Shown: positions 1 to 7,707, counted from the stretch's first letter. The stretch is 64,000 nucleotides of DNA from Nocardia elegans NBRC 108235 (GCF_001612845.1 NZ_BDBF01000016.1:1-64000), one strand, 5' to 3'. A program made the numbers and translations. The notes: generated from the sequence alone by a model not told the origin.

Positions 1-508
1 AACCCGCGGCCGCCGATCCGACCGCGGCCGAGCCGGTGCCCAGGATGCTCGCCAGGCCCGCAAAGCCTTCACCGGCAACCGGAGTCGGCGTGATGGGCGG
101 CGGTGGTGCGGAAACCTGCGACGGCGCCGGCGTCGACGACGTGGTCGAGCGTCCGGGGATGATCAGATGGCCGTCGTACTGACCGTCGTCGGAAGGAGTG
201 GGCCCCGCCGAACCGGACGGCCCCTGCTGTGCCACCACGCCGGGCCCGGCCGCGGGCTGCGACACCGGGGTGACCCGGCCCGCCGGATCATCGGGCGATG
301 ACGCTGTGGCACTCGGCCGAGCTGCGGCAATCCCGGGCTGGACGGCGCTCGGACTGCCGGAGGGGGAGCTGTGCGGGGCTGTCGGCGAGGGGTGCGGGGC
401 GGTAGCAGGGGTGGCTGGTTGAGCGTTGGCCACCAGGGGGCCGAGGACCCCGCAACTGCCGATCAATCCGGCTACCGCAACAACGCGCGCGATGCGACCC
501 ATGGTCAT
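1..508 (-). CDS. Secreted Pro/Ala/Ser-rich protein, C-terminus cut by window edge
   Basis: The frame is open without a stop from an ATG at 508 to the left edge, so only about 169 N-terminal residues are seen. A Shine-Dalgarno sequence (GGGAAGG) lies 7 nt before this ATG; a second in-frame ATG follows two codons later. The N-terminus (R-I-A-R then a hydrophobic run ending VANAQP) is a typical Sec signal peptide with cleavage after ANA. The mature part is low-complexity, rich in Pro, Ala, Ser, Thr and Gly, and looks like an extended cell-wall or surface linker. No catalytic motif is visible and the folded domain, if any, lies outside the window. Function unknown. Confidence 0.72.
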   Translation of the reverse strand, partial: MTMGRIARVVAVAGLIGSCGVLGPLVANAQPATPATAPHPSPTAPHSSPSGSPSAVQPGIAAARPSATASSPDDPAGRVTPVSQPAAGPGVVAQQGPSGSAGPTPSDDGQYDGHLIIPGRSTTSSTPAPSQVSAPPPPITPTPVAGEGFAGLASILGTGSAAVGSAAAG

Positions 509-835
509 GCGCTTGCCTTCCCTCAACTTCTCAGCGCAGATTTCTCCCCGGTCGCTACAAACCTCCGGGACCGAACGAATGCGGGCCCATCTTAACTGCC
601 GACAGTTTGCTCGTGCAGCGAGATCATGTGAGGCCGATCACCCGTCGCGGCGCGGAAAGCGGAATCGGCCGCCGCGGTGACCCCGACCACTCACCATCGG
701 CGAACCGAAAAGACGACGTCATCGGCACGGGCACAAGGTAATTCACAGACCGGCGCCGGCGGATCGCGGCCGCGGGAAGGAGGCGGCGGGACGCGATCTG
801 ACCGGCGCGGATCGTTGCTGTGAGGATTGCGGTGC
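509..835. other. Intergenic region, no gene seen
   Basis: This 327-bp stretch lies upstream of the secreted-protein gene and downstream of the SDR gene, both on the minus strand. It should hold the promoter of the secreted-protein gene. A weak minus-strand -10 candidate (TAAGAT, about 592-597) is present without a convincing -35. No RNA gene, repeat or strong hairpin was recognised. Confidence 0.4.
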
Positions 836-1753
836 TCAGGCTCCGTAGACCGGCTCGGGATCGGTTGCCTTGGCGATCAACTCACGCACCACCGGTCCCA
901 ATTCGGACGGCTGCCACCGTGCACCGCGGTCCTCGGCGACACCGTGGCGCCAGCCGTCGGCCAATGCCACCTTGCCGCCCTCGACCTCGAACATGCGCCC
1001 GGTGACACCGGCCGAATCCGGGCTGCCCAGCCAGACCACCAGGGGCGATACGTTTTCCGGCGCCATCGCGTCGAAGCCGTCGTCCGGGCGGGCCATCATA
1101 TCGGCGAAGACGGTTTCGGTCATGCGGGTGCGCGCGGACGGCGCGATGGCGTTGACGGTGACCCCGTAGCGCCCGAATTCCGCTGCGGCAGTGATGGTCA
1201 GCGCCGCGATACCGGCCTTCGCCGCCGCGTAGTTGCCCTGTCCGACGCTGCCCTGCAGACCGGCACCCGAGCTCGTGTTGACGATGCGGGCGTCGCGGAC
1301 GCGACCGGCCTTGGATTCCGCGCGCCAGTACTCGATGGCATGACGCATGGTCGCGAAGTGGCCCTTGAGATGGACGCGGATCACGGCATCCCACTCGTCC
1401 TCGGCCAGGTTGACCAGCATCCGGTCGCGCACGATACCGGCGTTGTTCACCACCACATCGAGGCCACCGAAGGTCTCCACAGCCTGGCCGATCAGCCGCT
1501 TCGCACCGGCCCAGTCCGCGACGTCGTCACCGTTGACGACGGCCCGGCCACCGGCCTGCACGATCTCCTCGACCACCTGCGCGGCGGGCGAATCGGCGCT
1601 GGGGGCGCCGTCCAGTTCCGCGCCCAGGTCGTTGACCACCACGTTGGCACCCGCCGCGGCGAAGGCCAACGCGTGGGCCCGGCCGATTCCACGGCCGGCG
1701 CCGGTGACGATCACGGTGCGTCCTGCACAGATCCGCTCGGAGTTGTCGGTCAT
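836..1753 (-). CDS. Short-chain dehydrogenase/reductase (Rv3548c type) of the KstR2 block
   Basis: A 305-residue classical SDR. The N-terminal Rossmann nucleotide motif is TGAGRGIG, followed by the NNAG motif, a catalytic Ser in NTSSGAG and the Tyr/Lys pair in YAAAKAG. The length matches M. tuberculosis Rv3548c (about 304 aa), which occupies the same position beside an Rv3549c-like SDR and divergent from echA20; that identity is from gene order and family resemblance. The ATG at 1753 is chosen over the in-frame ATG at 1768 because GAGAG lies 8 nt before 1753. It probably oxidises or reduces a hydroxy/keto intermediate of steroid ring C/D breakdown; the exact substrate is not established. Likely co-transcribed with the next SDR (77-bp gap). 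Confidence 0.82.
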   Translation of the reverse strand: MTDNSERICAGRTVIVTGAGRGIGRAHALAFAAAGANVVVNDLGAELDGAPSADSPAAQVVEEIVQAGGRAVVNGDDVADWAGAKRLIGQAVETFGGLDVVVNNAGIVRDRMLVNLAEDEWDAVIRVHLKGHFATMRHAIEYWRAESKAGRVRDARIVNTSSGAGLQGSVGQGNYAAAKAGIAALTITAAAEFGRYGVTVNAIAPSARTRMTETVFADMMARPDDGFDAMAPENVSPLVVWLGSPDSAGVTGRMFEVEGGKVALADGWRHGVAEDRGARWQPSELGPVVRELIAKATDPEPVYGA

Positions 1754-1830
1754 ATCTGCTGCTCTCATTTCCTCGGTGCGGTAAGGGTTTTCGTCGCGAA
1801 GCGGGGGCCCGGTCGTCAGGGTGGCGGCTG

Positions 1831-2625
1831 TTATCGCGCGGCCGGTTGCGCGTCATTGACGGTCGCCGCGTCCAGGAAGGCGGGACGTTCCCCGCCCCCG
1901 TGCACGATGAGCGATCCGCCGTTGACGTAGCCGGCCAGCGGGGAGGACAGGAAGACCGCGACCCGGCCGATGTCCTCGGGTGTCGCCAGCCGCCCCAGCG
2001 GCACGGTCGCCTCCACGGCCGCGATCCCGGCATCGTCGCCGTAGTGCAGATGGCTGGATTCGGTGCCGACCATCCCGACGATCACCGAATTGACCCGCAC
2101 CTTCGGCGCCCACTCGATCGCCAGCGAGGACACCAGACTGTCCAGACCGGCCTTGGCCGCGCCGTAGGCGGCGGTCCCGGGCGAGGGACGATGGCCGCTG
2201 ACGCTCGAGATCATCACGATCGAGCCGCCCTGGGGCTGCTGCTGCATCACGGCATTGGCCGCCTGCGAAACCAGCAGGGGGGCAAGCAGATTGAGCTCCA
2301 CGATCTTGGCATGGAAATTGCGGGAGGCGGTGGCGGCGGGGGCGAACGGCGCCCCACCGGCATTGTTCACGACATGGTCGATCCGGCCGTGGCGCTGCAC
2401 GATCGTCTCGATCAGCCCGGTCACCGCCTCGCCGTCGCGCACATCGCACGGCAGGAATTCGGCGGTACGGCCGGAGCTCTCGATCGCCGCCTCACCGGGG
2501 CGGCGGGCGCACACCACGACCGTCGCGCCGGCGTCCAGATATACCCGGCTGATGCCGGCGCCTACGCCCCTGACCCCGCCCGTCACGAGAACTACCGATC
2601 CGGACAGGTCCACTTCGATTGCCAC
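1831..2625 (-). CDS. Short-chain dehydrogenase/reductase (Rv3549c type) of the KstR2 block
   Basis: A 264-residue SDR with nucleotide motif TGGVRGVGAG near residue 15, NNAGG, catalytic Ser in MISSVSG and the YGAAKAG Tyr/Lys pair. It matches the position and size of M. tuberculosis Rv3549c (about 259 aa). The GTG at 2625 is the likely start. No Shine-Dalgarno sequence is present; a -10 hexamer (TAGGTT on the minus strand) ends only 6 nt before the GTG, so the mRNA is probably leaderless. It is the first gene of the leftward operon opposite echA20 and sits directly under a KstR2-type operator. A role as a hydroxyacyl-CoA or ring-alcohol dehydrogenase in HIP catabolism is inferred from context. 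Confidence 0.82.
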   Translation of the reverse strand: MAIEVDLSGSVVLVTGGVRGVGAGISRVYLDAGATVVVCARRPGEAAIESSGRTAEFLPCDVRDGEAVTGLIETIVQRHGRIDHVVNNAGGAPFAPAATASRNFHAKIVELNLLAPLLVSQAANAVMQQQPQGGSIVMISSVSGHRPSPGTAAYGAAKAGLDSLVSSLAIEWAPKVRVNSVIVGMVGTESSHLHYGDDAGIAAVEATVPLGRLATPEDIGRVAVFLSSPLAGYVNGGSLIVHGGGERPAFLDAATVNDAQPAAR

Positions 2626-2631
2626 CGTGCT

Positions 2632-2654
2632 AACCTACCAAGCACTTGCTTGTT
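2632..2654. promoter_or_regulatory. KstR2-type operator between divergent operons, with minus-strand -10
   Basis: The 14-bp KstR2 consensus AnCAAGnnCTTGnT is matched exactly at 2637-2650 (ACCAAGCACTTGCT). The same bases are part of a longer 18-bp near-palindrome, ACCAAGCA-N2-TGCTTGTT (2637-2654). The minus-strand hexamer TAGGTT (2632-2637) abuts the box and lies 6 nt from the GTG of the left SDR gene. A 21-bp stretch covering the box is identical to the one at the ipdE1/fadD3 divergence (from 23350). Binding would block both divergent promoters in this 50-bp gap. Confidence 0.9.
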
Positions 2655-2675
2655 TTGCCAACGAATGGACATGCG

Positions 2676-3440
2676 ATGGGGATCAACCGTCACACCGAGA
2701 CCTCGGGTATCGAGGTCGTCACGATCGACTATCCGCCGGTCAACGCACTGCCCACCGCGGGCTGGTTCGGCGTGGCCGATGCGATTCGCGAGGCCGGGCG
2801 CGACCCGGAGACCAAGGTCGTCGTGCTCCGCGCCGAGGGCCGCGGATTCAACGCCGGGGTCGACATCAAGGAGATCCAGCGCAACCCGGGCCATCAGACG
2901 CTCATCGACGCCAACCACGGCTGCTACGAAGCCTTCGGCGCGGTCTACGAGTGCCCGGTGCCGGTGATCGCCGCGGTGAACGGCTTCTGCCTCGGCGGCG
3001 GCATCGGCCTGGTGGGCAATGCCGATGTCATCGTCGCCTCCGACGACGCCACCTTCGGGCTGCCCGAGGTCGAGCGCGGCGCACTGGGTGCGGCCACCCA
3101 CCTGGCCCGGCTGGTCCCCCAGCACATGATGCGCACGCTGTTCTACACCGCTTCCACCGTCACCGCGCAGCAGCTGCACCACTTCGGTTCGGTGCACAAG
3201 GTGGTGCCGCGGGCCGAACTCGATTCCGCCGCACTGGAAGTCGCGAAGAACATCGCCGCCAAGGACAGCCGGGTCATCCGGGCCGCCAAGCGCGCGCTCA
3301 ACGGCATCGATCTGCAGGATGTGCACCGCAGCTACCGCTTCGAACAGGGCTTCACCTTCGAGCTGAATCTCGCCGGTGTGGCCGATGAGATCCGGGCGCG
3401 GTTCGACGAGGATCTGGCGGCCAAGAAGGAGGCACGATGA
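2676..3440 (+). CDS. echA20: EchA20, crotonase-fold hydrolase of steroid ring opening
   Basis: A 254-residue crotonase-superfamily protein (M. tuberculosis EchA20 is about 247 aa). The oxyanion-hole segments are FNAGVDIKE near residue 65 and CLGGGIGLVG near residue 108. In the family, EchA20 hydrolyses a ring of the bicyclic CoA ester HIEC-CoA to COCHEA-CoA during degradation of the last two steroid rings. The ATG at 2676 is used; an upstream in-frame TTG at 2646 lies inside the operator and is rejected. The neighbours ipdA, ipdB and ipdC follow in the known order. Its last codons contain AAGGAGG, which serves as ribosome binding site for the overlapping leader ORF at 3437. Identification rests on sequence family plus strongly conserved context. 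Confidence 0.9.
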   Translation: MGINRHTETSGIEVVTIDYPPVNALPTAGWFGVADAIREAGRDPETKVVVLRAEGRGFNAGVDIKEIQRNPGHQTLIDANHGCYEAFGAVYECPVPVIAAVNGFCLGGGIGLVGNADVIVASDDATFGLPEVERGALGAATHLARLVPQHMMRTLFYTASTVTAQQLHHFGSVHKVVPRAELDSAALEVAKNIAAKDSRVIRAAKRALNGIDLQDVHRSYRFEQGFTFELNLAGVADEIRARFDEDLAAKKEAR

Positions 3441-3511
3441 GCCACAATGCGCAGCCCGCGCATCGGGCCGACCGGATGCGGGTGTCCCGCAAGACACAGG
3501 AGGTGCGATGA
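3437..3511 (+). CDS. 24-codon ORF filling the echA20-ipdA junction (candidate leader peptide)
   Basis: The ORF starts in an ATGA overlap with the echA20 stop and ends in an ATGA overlap with the ipdA start. It has its own Shine-Dalgarno sequence (AAGGAGG, 5 nt before ATG). The peptide has a central H-R-A-D-R-M-R-V-S-R-K block and ends E-V-R. An ORF of the same length, layout and core ([11 protein letters not shown], ending E-A-R) occupies the hsaD-hsaC junction at 37336-37410. The two DNA copies differ by one inserted and one deleted base that cancel, so both keep the frame. This suggests real translation, perhaps to couple ribosomes into ipdA. I do not recognise a described family; a non-coding role of the same bases (see the hairpin) is possible. 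Confidence 0.55.
   Translation: MSHNAQPAHRADRMRVSRKTQEVR
3477..3491 (+). promoter_or_regulatory. Conserved RNA hairpin upstream of the ipdA ribosome binding site
   Basis: TGCGGG-TGT-CCCGCA forms a 6-bp stem with a 3-nt loop. It ends 6 nt before the AGGAGG (3498-3503) of ipdA, whose ATG is at 3508. The same 15-mer occurs before the hsaC start (37356-37370, minus strand) and, with one more base pair, before the CoA-transferase start (8481-8497). The fixed distance to the Shine-Dalgarno sequence suggests an effect on translation initiation or mRNA stability. Confidence 0.55.
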
Positions 3512-4395
3512 GCATGCGCGACAAGCGGATGTCGTTGGAGGAGGCGGTCTCCCAGCTGCGCAGCGGGATGACCATCGGCCTCGGCGGCTGGGGTTCGCGA
3601 CGTAAGCCGATGGCGTTCGTGCGGGCGCTGCTGCGCTCGGACGTCACCGACCTGACCGTGGTGACCTACGGCGGGCCGGATCTCGGTCTGCTGTGTTCGG
3701 CGGGCAAGGTGCGCAAGGCCTACTACGGATTCGTGTCCCTGGACTCGGCGCCGTTCTACGATCCCTGGTTCGCCAAGGCGCGCACCGGCGGTGAGCTCGT
3801 TTCCCGCGAAATGGACGAGGGCATGGTCAAATCCGGCCTGCAGGCGGCCGCGGCCCGGCTGCCGTTCCTGCCCACCCGCGCCGGGCTGGGATCGGACGTG
3901 CTGACGTTCTGGGACGGTGAACTGCGGACGGTGCAGTCGCCGTATCCGGATGCCGACGGCCGTACCGAAACCCTGGTCGCGATGCCGGCGCTGACCCTGG
4001 ACGCCGCGTTCGTCCACCTCGACATCGGCGACAAGCACGGCAACGCCGCCTACACCGGCGTCGACCCGTACATGGACGATCTCTACTGCTTGGCCGCCGA
4101 GCGGCGGTTCCTGTCGGTGGATCGGCTGGTCGAGACCGAGGAACTGGTGAAAGCCGTTCCGAACCAGGCGATCATCCTCAACCGCATGATGGTCGACGGC
4201 GTCGTGGAGGCGCCGGACGGCGCGCACTTCACCTTCTCCGGCAGCTACGGCCGCGACGAGAAGTTCCAGCGCCACTACGTCGAGGCGGCCAAGGACCCCG
4301 AGACCTGGGCCGCCTTCAAGGCCCGCTATCTGGACGTGACCGAGGACGAGTACCGTTGCGCGGTCGCCGAATTCGCGGCGGAGCAGGCGAAATGA
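3508..4395 (+). CDS. ipdA: IpdA, alpha subunit of the COCHEA-CoA ring hydrolase
   Basis: A 295-residue protein of the CoA-transferase family I fold (M. tuberculosis Rv3551 is about 292 aa). IpdA pairs with IpdB; the heterocomplex is known to hydrolyse the ring of COCHEA-CoA rather than transfer CoA. Features seen include the N-terminal MTIGLGGWGSRRKPMA segment, where glycine-rich turns of this fold bind CoA, and LDIGDKHGNAAYTG near residue 180. The start at 3508 is preceded by a perfect AGGAGG at 5-nt spacing, so the longer upstream reading is rejected. The gene ends in an ATGA overlap with a 45-codon ORF that leads into ipdB. Confidence 0.9.
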   Translation: MSMRDKRMSLEEAVSQLRSGMTIGLGGWGSRRKPMAFVRALLRSDVTDLTVVTYGGPDLGLLCSAGKVRKAYYGFVSLDSAPFYDPWFAKARTGGELVSREMDEGMVKSGLQAAAARLPFLPTRAGLGSDVLTFWDGELRTVQSPYPDADGRTETLVAMPALTLDAAFVHLDIGDKHGNAAYTGVDPYMDDLYCLAAERRFLSVDRLVETEELVKAVPNQAIILNRMMVDGVVEAPDGAHFTFSGSYGRDEKFQRHYVEAAKDPETWAAFKARYLDVTEDEYRCAVAEFAAEQAK

Positions 4396-4529
4396 GCGAG
4401 CAGACAACCACTTCCGCACACCGCGACCAGCACTCGAATCGCACCCGGATGCGCGTGGTGTTCACCCGCCCGGGCGTGATGAGTGTGCGTTTCGACCAGG
4501 CCCCCGTCCGATCCGAGGAGCGCCGATGA
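4392..4529 (+). CDS. 45-codon ORF filling the ipdA-ipdB junction
   Basis: The ORF begins at an ATGA overlap with the ipdA stop and ends at an ATGA overlap with the ipdB start, so it exactly bridges the gap. It is basic and carries A-H-R-D-Q, then R-T-R-M-R-V-V-F-T-R, which weakly resembles the H-R-x-D-R-M-R-V-S-R core of the 24-codon ORF one gene upstream. No ribosome binding site as strong as those of its neighbours is seen directly before it. It could be a translated coupler, a small protein, or simply an open stretch that lets ribosomes run from ipdA into ipdB. No homologue is recognised. Confidence 0.35.
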   Translation: MSEQTTTSAHRDQHSNRTRMRVVFTRPGVMSVRFDQAPVRSEERR

Positions 4530-5284
4530 GCGACACCACCACTGTGACCCGCGCCGAGGTGTGCGCGGTCGCCTGCGCCGAGATCTTCCGCGGCGCAGGC
4601 GAGATCATGGCCAGCCCGATGTCGCCGACCCCCACCATCGGGGCCCGGCTGGCGCGGTTGACCTTCGAACCGGATCTGCTGATCTCCGACGGTGAAGCCC
4701 TGCTGCTCGCCGAAACCCCCGCGCTGGGCGCCAAGGCTCCCACCGAGGGCTGGATTCCGTTCGGCAAGGTGTTCGACGTCGTGGCTTCCGGGCGGCGCCA
4801 TGTCGTCATGGGCGCCAACCAGATCGACCGCTACGGCAACCAGAATCTGTCCGCCTTCGGCGCGCTGCAGCGGCCGAGCCGGCAGATGTTCGGTGTGCGC
4901 GGCGCACCGGGTAACACCATCAACCACGCGACCAGCTACTTCGTGCCCAAGCACAGCAAGCGCGTGTTCTGTGAGACCGTCGATATCGTGTGCGGAATCG
5001 GTTACGACAAGATCGATCCCGAGAATCCGGCGTACCGGTTCCACCACCTGCATCGGGTGATCAGCAATCTGGGCGTGTTCGACTTCGGCGGTCCCGGCCA
5101 CACCCTGCGGGCGCTGTCGCTGCATCCGGGGGTCACCGCCGACGAGGTCGCCGAGAACACCGCGTTCGAGGTGGCCGGACTGGACAGCGCCGAGGTGACC
5201 CGCACGCCCACCGAGGAAGAACTGCGGATCATTCGGACGGTGCTGGATCCCAAGGGAATCCGGGAAAAGGAAGTGGCCTCGTGA
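4526..5284 (+). CDS. ipdB: IpdB, beta subunit of the COCHEA-CoA ring hydrolase
   Basis: A 252-residue protein of the CoA-transferase family I beta-subunit fold, the size of M. tuberculosis Rv3552 (about 250 aa). It forms the IpdAB complex with the product at 3508, which opens the last carbocyclic ring of the steroid nucleus. The segment GANQIDRYGNQNLSAFG (residues ~93-109) is characteristic of the fold. GAGGAG lies 5 nt before the ATG. The stop overlaps the GTG of ipdC (GTGA), so ipdA-ipdB-ipdC are translationally coupled. Confidence 0.9.
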   Translation: MSDTTTVTRAEVCAVACAEIFRGAGEIMASPMSPTPTIGARLARLTFEPDLLISDGEALLLAETPALGAKAPTEGWIPFGKVFDVVASGRRHVVMGANQIDRYGNQNLSAFGALQRPSRQMFGVRGAPGNTINHATSYFVPKHSKRVFCETVDIVCGIGYDKIDPENPAYRFHHLHRVISNLGVFDFGGPGHTLRALSLHPGVTADEVAENTAFEVAGLDSAEVTRTPTEEELRIIRTVLDPKGIREKEVAS

Positions 5285-6375
5285 GCGGCCGGCTGAGGAC
5301 TCCGCTGACCGAGCTGGTCGGCATCGAGCATCCGATCGTGCAGACCGGGATGGGCTGGGTGGCCGGACCGGGTCTGGTCGCCGCGACCGCCAACGCCGGC
5401 GGCCTGGGCATCCTGGCCTCGGCGACGATGACGCTCGAGGAACTCGAGGTCGCGATCGCCAAGACGAAGGCCAAGACCGACAAGCCCTTCGGTGTGAACA
5501 TCCGCGCCGACCTGTCCGACGCGCCCGACCGGATCGAGTTGATGATCCGCGAGGGCGTGAAGGTCGCCTCGTTCGCGCTGGCTCCCAAGAAGGAACTGAT
5601 CGCGCGCCTGAAGGACAACGGTGTCGTGGTCATGCCGTCCATCGGCGCGGCCAAGCATGCGGTCAAGGTCGCCTCATGGGGCGCGGACGCGGTGATCGTG
5701 CAGGGCGGTGAGGGCGGCGGACACACCGGTTCGGTGGCTACCACGCTGCTGTTGCCCTCGGTACTGGACGCGGTCGATATTCCGGTCGTGGCCGGCGGCG
5801 GATTCTTCGACGGCCGCGGTCTGGCCGCCGCCCTGGCCTACGGCGCGGCGGGCGTCGCGATGGGTACCCGGTTCCTCCTCACCCAGGACTCGAGTGTGCC
5901 GGATTCGGTGAAACAGCAGTACCTTTCGCGCGGTCTGCAGGACACGGTCGTCTCGCTGAAGGTCGACGGTATGCCGCACCGCGTGCTCAACACCGAGCTG
6001 GTCGACAAGCTGGAACATTCGGGCAGCTATCGCGGCCTCGTCGCCGCGGTCTCGAACGCCGTCAAGTTCAAGGGTATGACCGGCATGAAATGGTCGACCA
6101 TGATCAAGGACGGCCTTGCCATGCGCAAGCAGAAGGACCTCACCTGGTCCCAGGTGATCATGGCCGCCAACACTCCCATGCTGCTGAAAGCCGGTCTGGT
6201 GGAAGGCAATACGCACGCGGGTGTGCTGGCGTCGGGCCAGGTCGCCGGCATCATCGACGACCTGCCCACGGTGGCCGAGCTGATCGACCGCATCATCGAG
6301 GAAGCAATCGCGCGGATCGACACGATCGCCGCGCTCCGTGACGGCGCCGAGGCGACCCCCGGCCCGTCGGCGTAA
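5281..6375 (+). CDS. ipdC: IpdC, nitronate monooxygenase-like flavoprotein of HIP catabolism
   Basis: A 364-residue TIM-barrel FMN protein of the 2-nitropropane dioxygenase/nitronate monooxygenase superfamily (M. tuberculosis Rv3553 is about 355 aa). The N-terminal PIVQTGMGWVAGPGL and the FMN-phosphate segments QGGEGGGHTG (near residue 140) and VAGGGFFDGRG plus YGAAGVAMGTRFL are typical. In steroid degraders IpdC is an oxidoreductase acting on a CoA-bound bicyclic intermediate before EchA20; the precise redox step is stated here from family knowledge and is less certain. The GTG start overlaps the ipdB stop. A strong terminator follows at 6396-6447. Confidence 0.87.
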   Translation: MSGRLRTPLTELVGIEHPIVQTGMGWVAGPGLVAATANAGGLGILASATMTLEELEVAIAKTKAKTDKPFGVNIRADLSDAPDRIELMIREGVKVASFALAPKKELIARLKDNGVVVMPSIGAAKHAVKVASWGADAVIVQGGEGGGHTGSVATTLLLPSVLDAVDIPVVAGGGFFDGRGLAAALAYGAAGVAMGTRFLLTQDSSVPDSVKQQYLSRGLQDTVVSLKVDGMPHRVLNTELVDKLEHSGSYRGLVAAVSNAVKFKGMTGMKWSTMIKDGLAMRKQKDLTWSQVIMAANTPMLLKAGLVEGNTHAGVLASGQVAGIIDDLPTVAELIDRIIEEAIARIDTIAALRDGAEATPGPSA

Positions 6376-6395
6376 CCGAAGACGTTCGGCCGCAA

Positions 6396-6447
6396 GGAAA
6401 GGCCGCCCCGCCCCTGGAATCCAAGCTGCCGGCGGGGCGGCCTTTCC
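6396..6447. terminator. Bidirectional hairpin terminator after ipdC
   Basis: A perfect 17-bp inverted repeat (6396-6412 and 6431-6447, GGAAAGGCCGCCCCGCC and its complement) with an 18-nt loop lies between ipdC and the convergent CMD-family gene. Its position serves both transcripts. Confidence 0.85.
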
Positions 6448-6455
6448 GGTTCGCG

Positions 6456-7094
6456 CTACTCCCCCGACAGGTCGGCCGACAAATCGCGCACCTCGACACC
6501 TTCCGGAATCCGCACCTCCGCAACGGGTTCCGGACGATCGTCGAATTCCAGCCGCAGGGCGCGGCACATCGTGGCGTGCATGTCGTACAGCGCGGTGATG
6601 TAGGTCAGTTCCAGAATCTCCGGATCGCCGAGGTTGGCTCGCAGGACCGCGAACACCTCGTCCGGCACCCGGCCGCCATCGTGGACCAGGCAGTCGGTGT
6701 AGGCCAGAATCGCGCGCTCGAGTTGGGAGAAACAGTCGCTGATCTGCCAGGACGGGATGGCCGCGATCTTCTCCTCGGGCGCACCCAGCGACCGCATCTG
6801 CTTGCAGTGCTGGGAGAACACGAACTGACTGCCGCGCGCGTATCCGGCCCGGCACTGTCCCAGTTCGCGCAGCAACGGATCCAGGCGGGAGTTGCGGTAG
6901 ACGGCGAATCCCCGGACCGCGTGCCGGAACACCTCCGGTGACTGCGCGAAGACGGTCCACCAGTCGCCGGGGGTGGCGTGGACGGTGCCGTGGTCGACGG
7001 CCGGATCGCGGTCGGGTCCGAACAGCCGGTCGTAATAGAACAGGATCCGCTCGTCGGTGACTTCGGCGCGCGGGACTTCACGCAGGCGGGGCAT
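6456..7094 (-). CDS. Carboxymuconolactone decarboxylase/AhpD-like protein
   Basis: A 212-residue protein resembling the CMD/AhpD superfamily: all-helical, with the segment QFVFSQHCKQMRSLGAPEEK at the position where family members carry the active-site Cys/His region. Only one Cys is in that segment (H-C), not the CxxC of peroxidase-active AhpD. A ribosome binding site (GAGAGG) precedes the ATG at 7094. It follows the VOC gene (46-bp gap) on the same strand and shares its operator region with the divergent tetR. A hydrolase or decarboxylase step in the cluster's unknown catabolic pathway is inferred. Confidence 0.72.
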   Translation of the reverse strand: MPRLREVPRAEVTDERILFYYDRLFGPDRDPAVDHGTVHATPGDWWTVFAQSPEVFRHAVRGFAVYRNSRLDPLLRELGQCRAGYARGSQFVFSQHCKQMRSLGAPEEKIAAIPSWQISDCFSQLERAILAYTDCLVHDGGRVPDEVFAVLRANLGDPEILELTYITALYDMHATMCRALRLEFDDRPEPVAEVRIPEGVEVRDLSADLSGE

Positions 7095-7140
7095 GTTTCG
7101 AACCTCTCGGTAGTGCGGTTTCGCGGAGGGTGGATCGGGG

Positions 7141-7707
7141 TCAGAGTTCGGCGGCGGCGCGGCGGTCGGCGGCGGTCTTCGGCTCGTGCGAGACATCGGC
7201 CTCGGTGAAAGTTCTGGTCCAGCAGGCGAATTCGAGCAGTACGCCGTCCGGGTCCTGGAAATAGAACGACCGCACGAAGGTTCCGGGGTGCACATCGCGG
7301 GAGACTCCCGCGGGGCTGTCGTCGTGATTGAGGACCCGGCTGACCTTGATGCCCTCGGCCTGCACCCGCTGGTAGTAGTCGTCGAACAGTTCCGGCGGCA
7401 CGGCGAACGCCACATGGTTCATCGACCCCACGCCGCTCACCAACTCCCCCTCGTCCGGAAGTCCTTTGGGCGCGGCCAGTCCGGGGGTGGCATCGGGCGC
7501 ATCGGCGAGCCAGAAGAAGGCGATGGTGTTGCCGCCGCCGCAGTCGAAGAAGAAGTGCTGACCGAGGTTGTGCGGCAACTCGATGGTTTTGATCAGCGGC
7601 ATGCCCAGGGTGCCGGAGTAGAACTCGATCGTCCGACGCATATCGGAACACACCAGGGCGAGATGGTTGATTCCGCGTAGTTCGTATTTCGGGTTGGCGG
7701 CGCTCAT
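7141..7707 (-). CDS. VOC-superfamily (glyoxalase/extradiol dioxygenase fold) protein
   Basis: A 188-residue protein with two beta-alpha-beta-beta-beta modules. Candidate metal ligands are the His in GINHLALVCSD (near residue 15), the His in GSMNHVAFAV (near residue 100) and the Glu in DGVLLEFACW (near residue 150), the usual H-H-E set of extradiol dioxygenases and glyoxalases. Start ATG at 7707 with GAAGGA 6 nt upstream. It is the first gene of the leftward transcript that shares the TGACA-N4-TGTCA operator with the TetR gene. Substrate unknown. Confidence 0.78.
   Translation of the reverse strand: MSAANPKYELRGINHLALVCSDMRRTIEFYSGTLGMPLIKTIELPHNLGQHFFFDCGGGNTIAFFWLADAPDATPGLAAPKGLPDEGELVSGVGSMNHVAFAVPPELFDDYYQRVQAEGIKVSRVLNHDDSPAGVSRDVHPGTFVRSFYFQDPDGVLLEFACWTRTFTEADVSHEPKTAADRRAAAEL

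Noticed and set aside
2646..2675. TTG start extending echA20 by 10 codons
   Set aside because: It lies within the KstR2 operator; the ATG at 2676 matches the family start.
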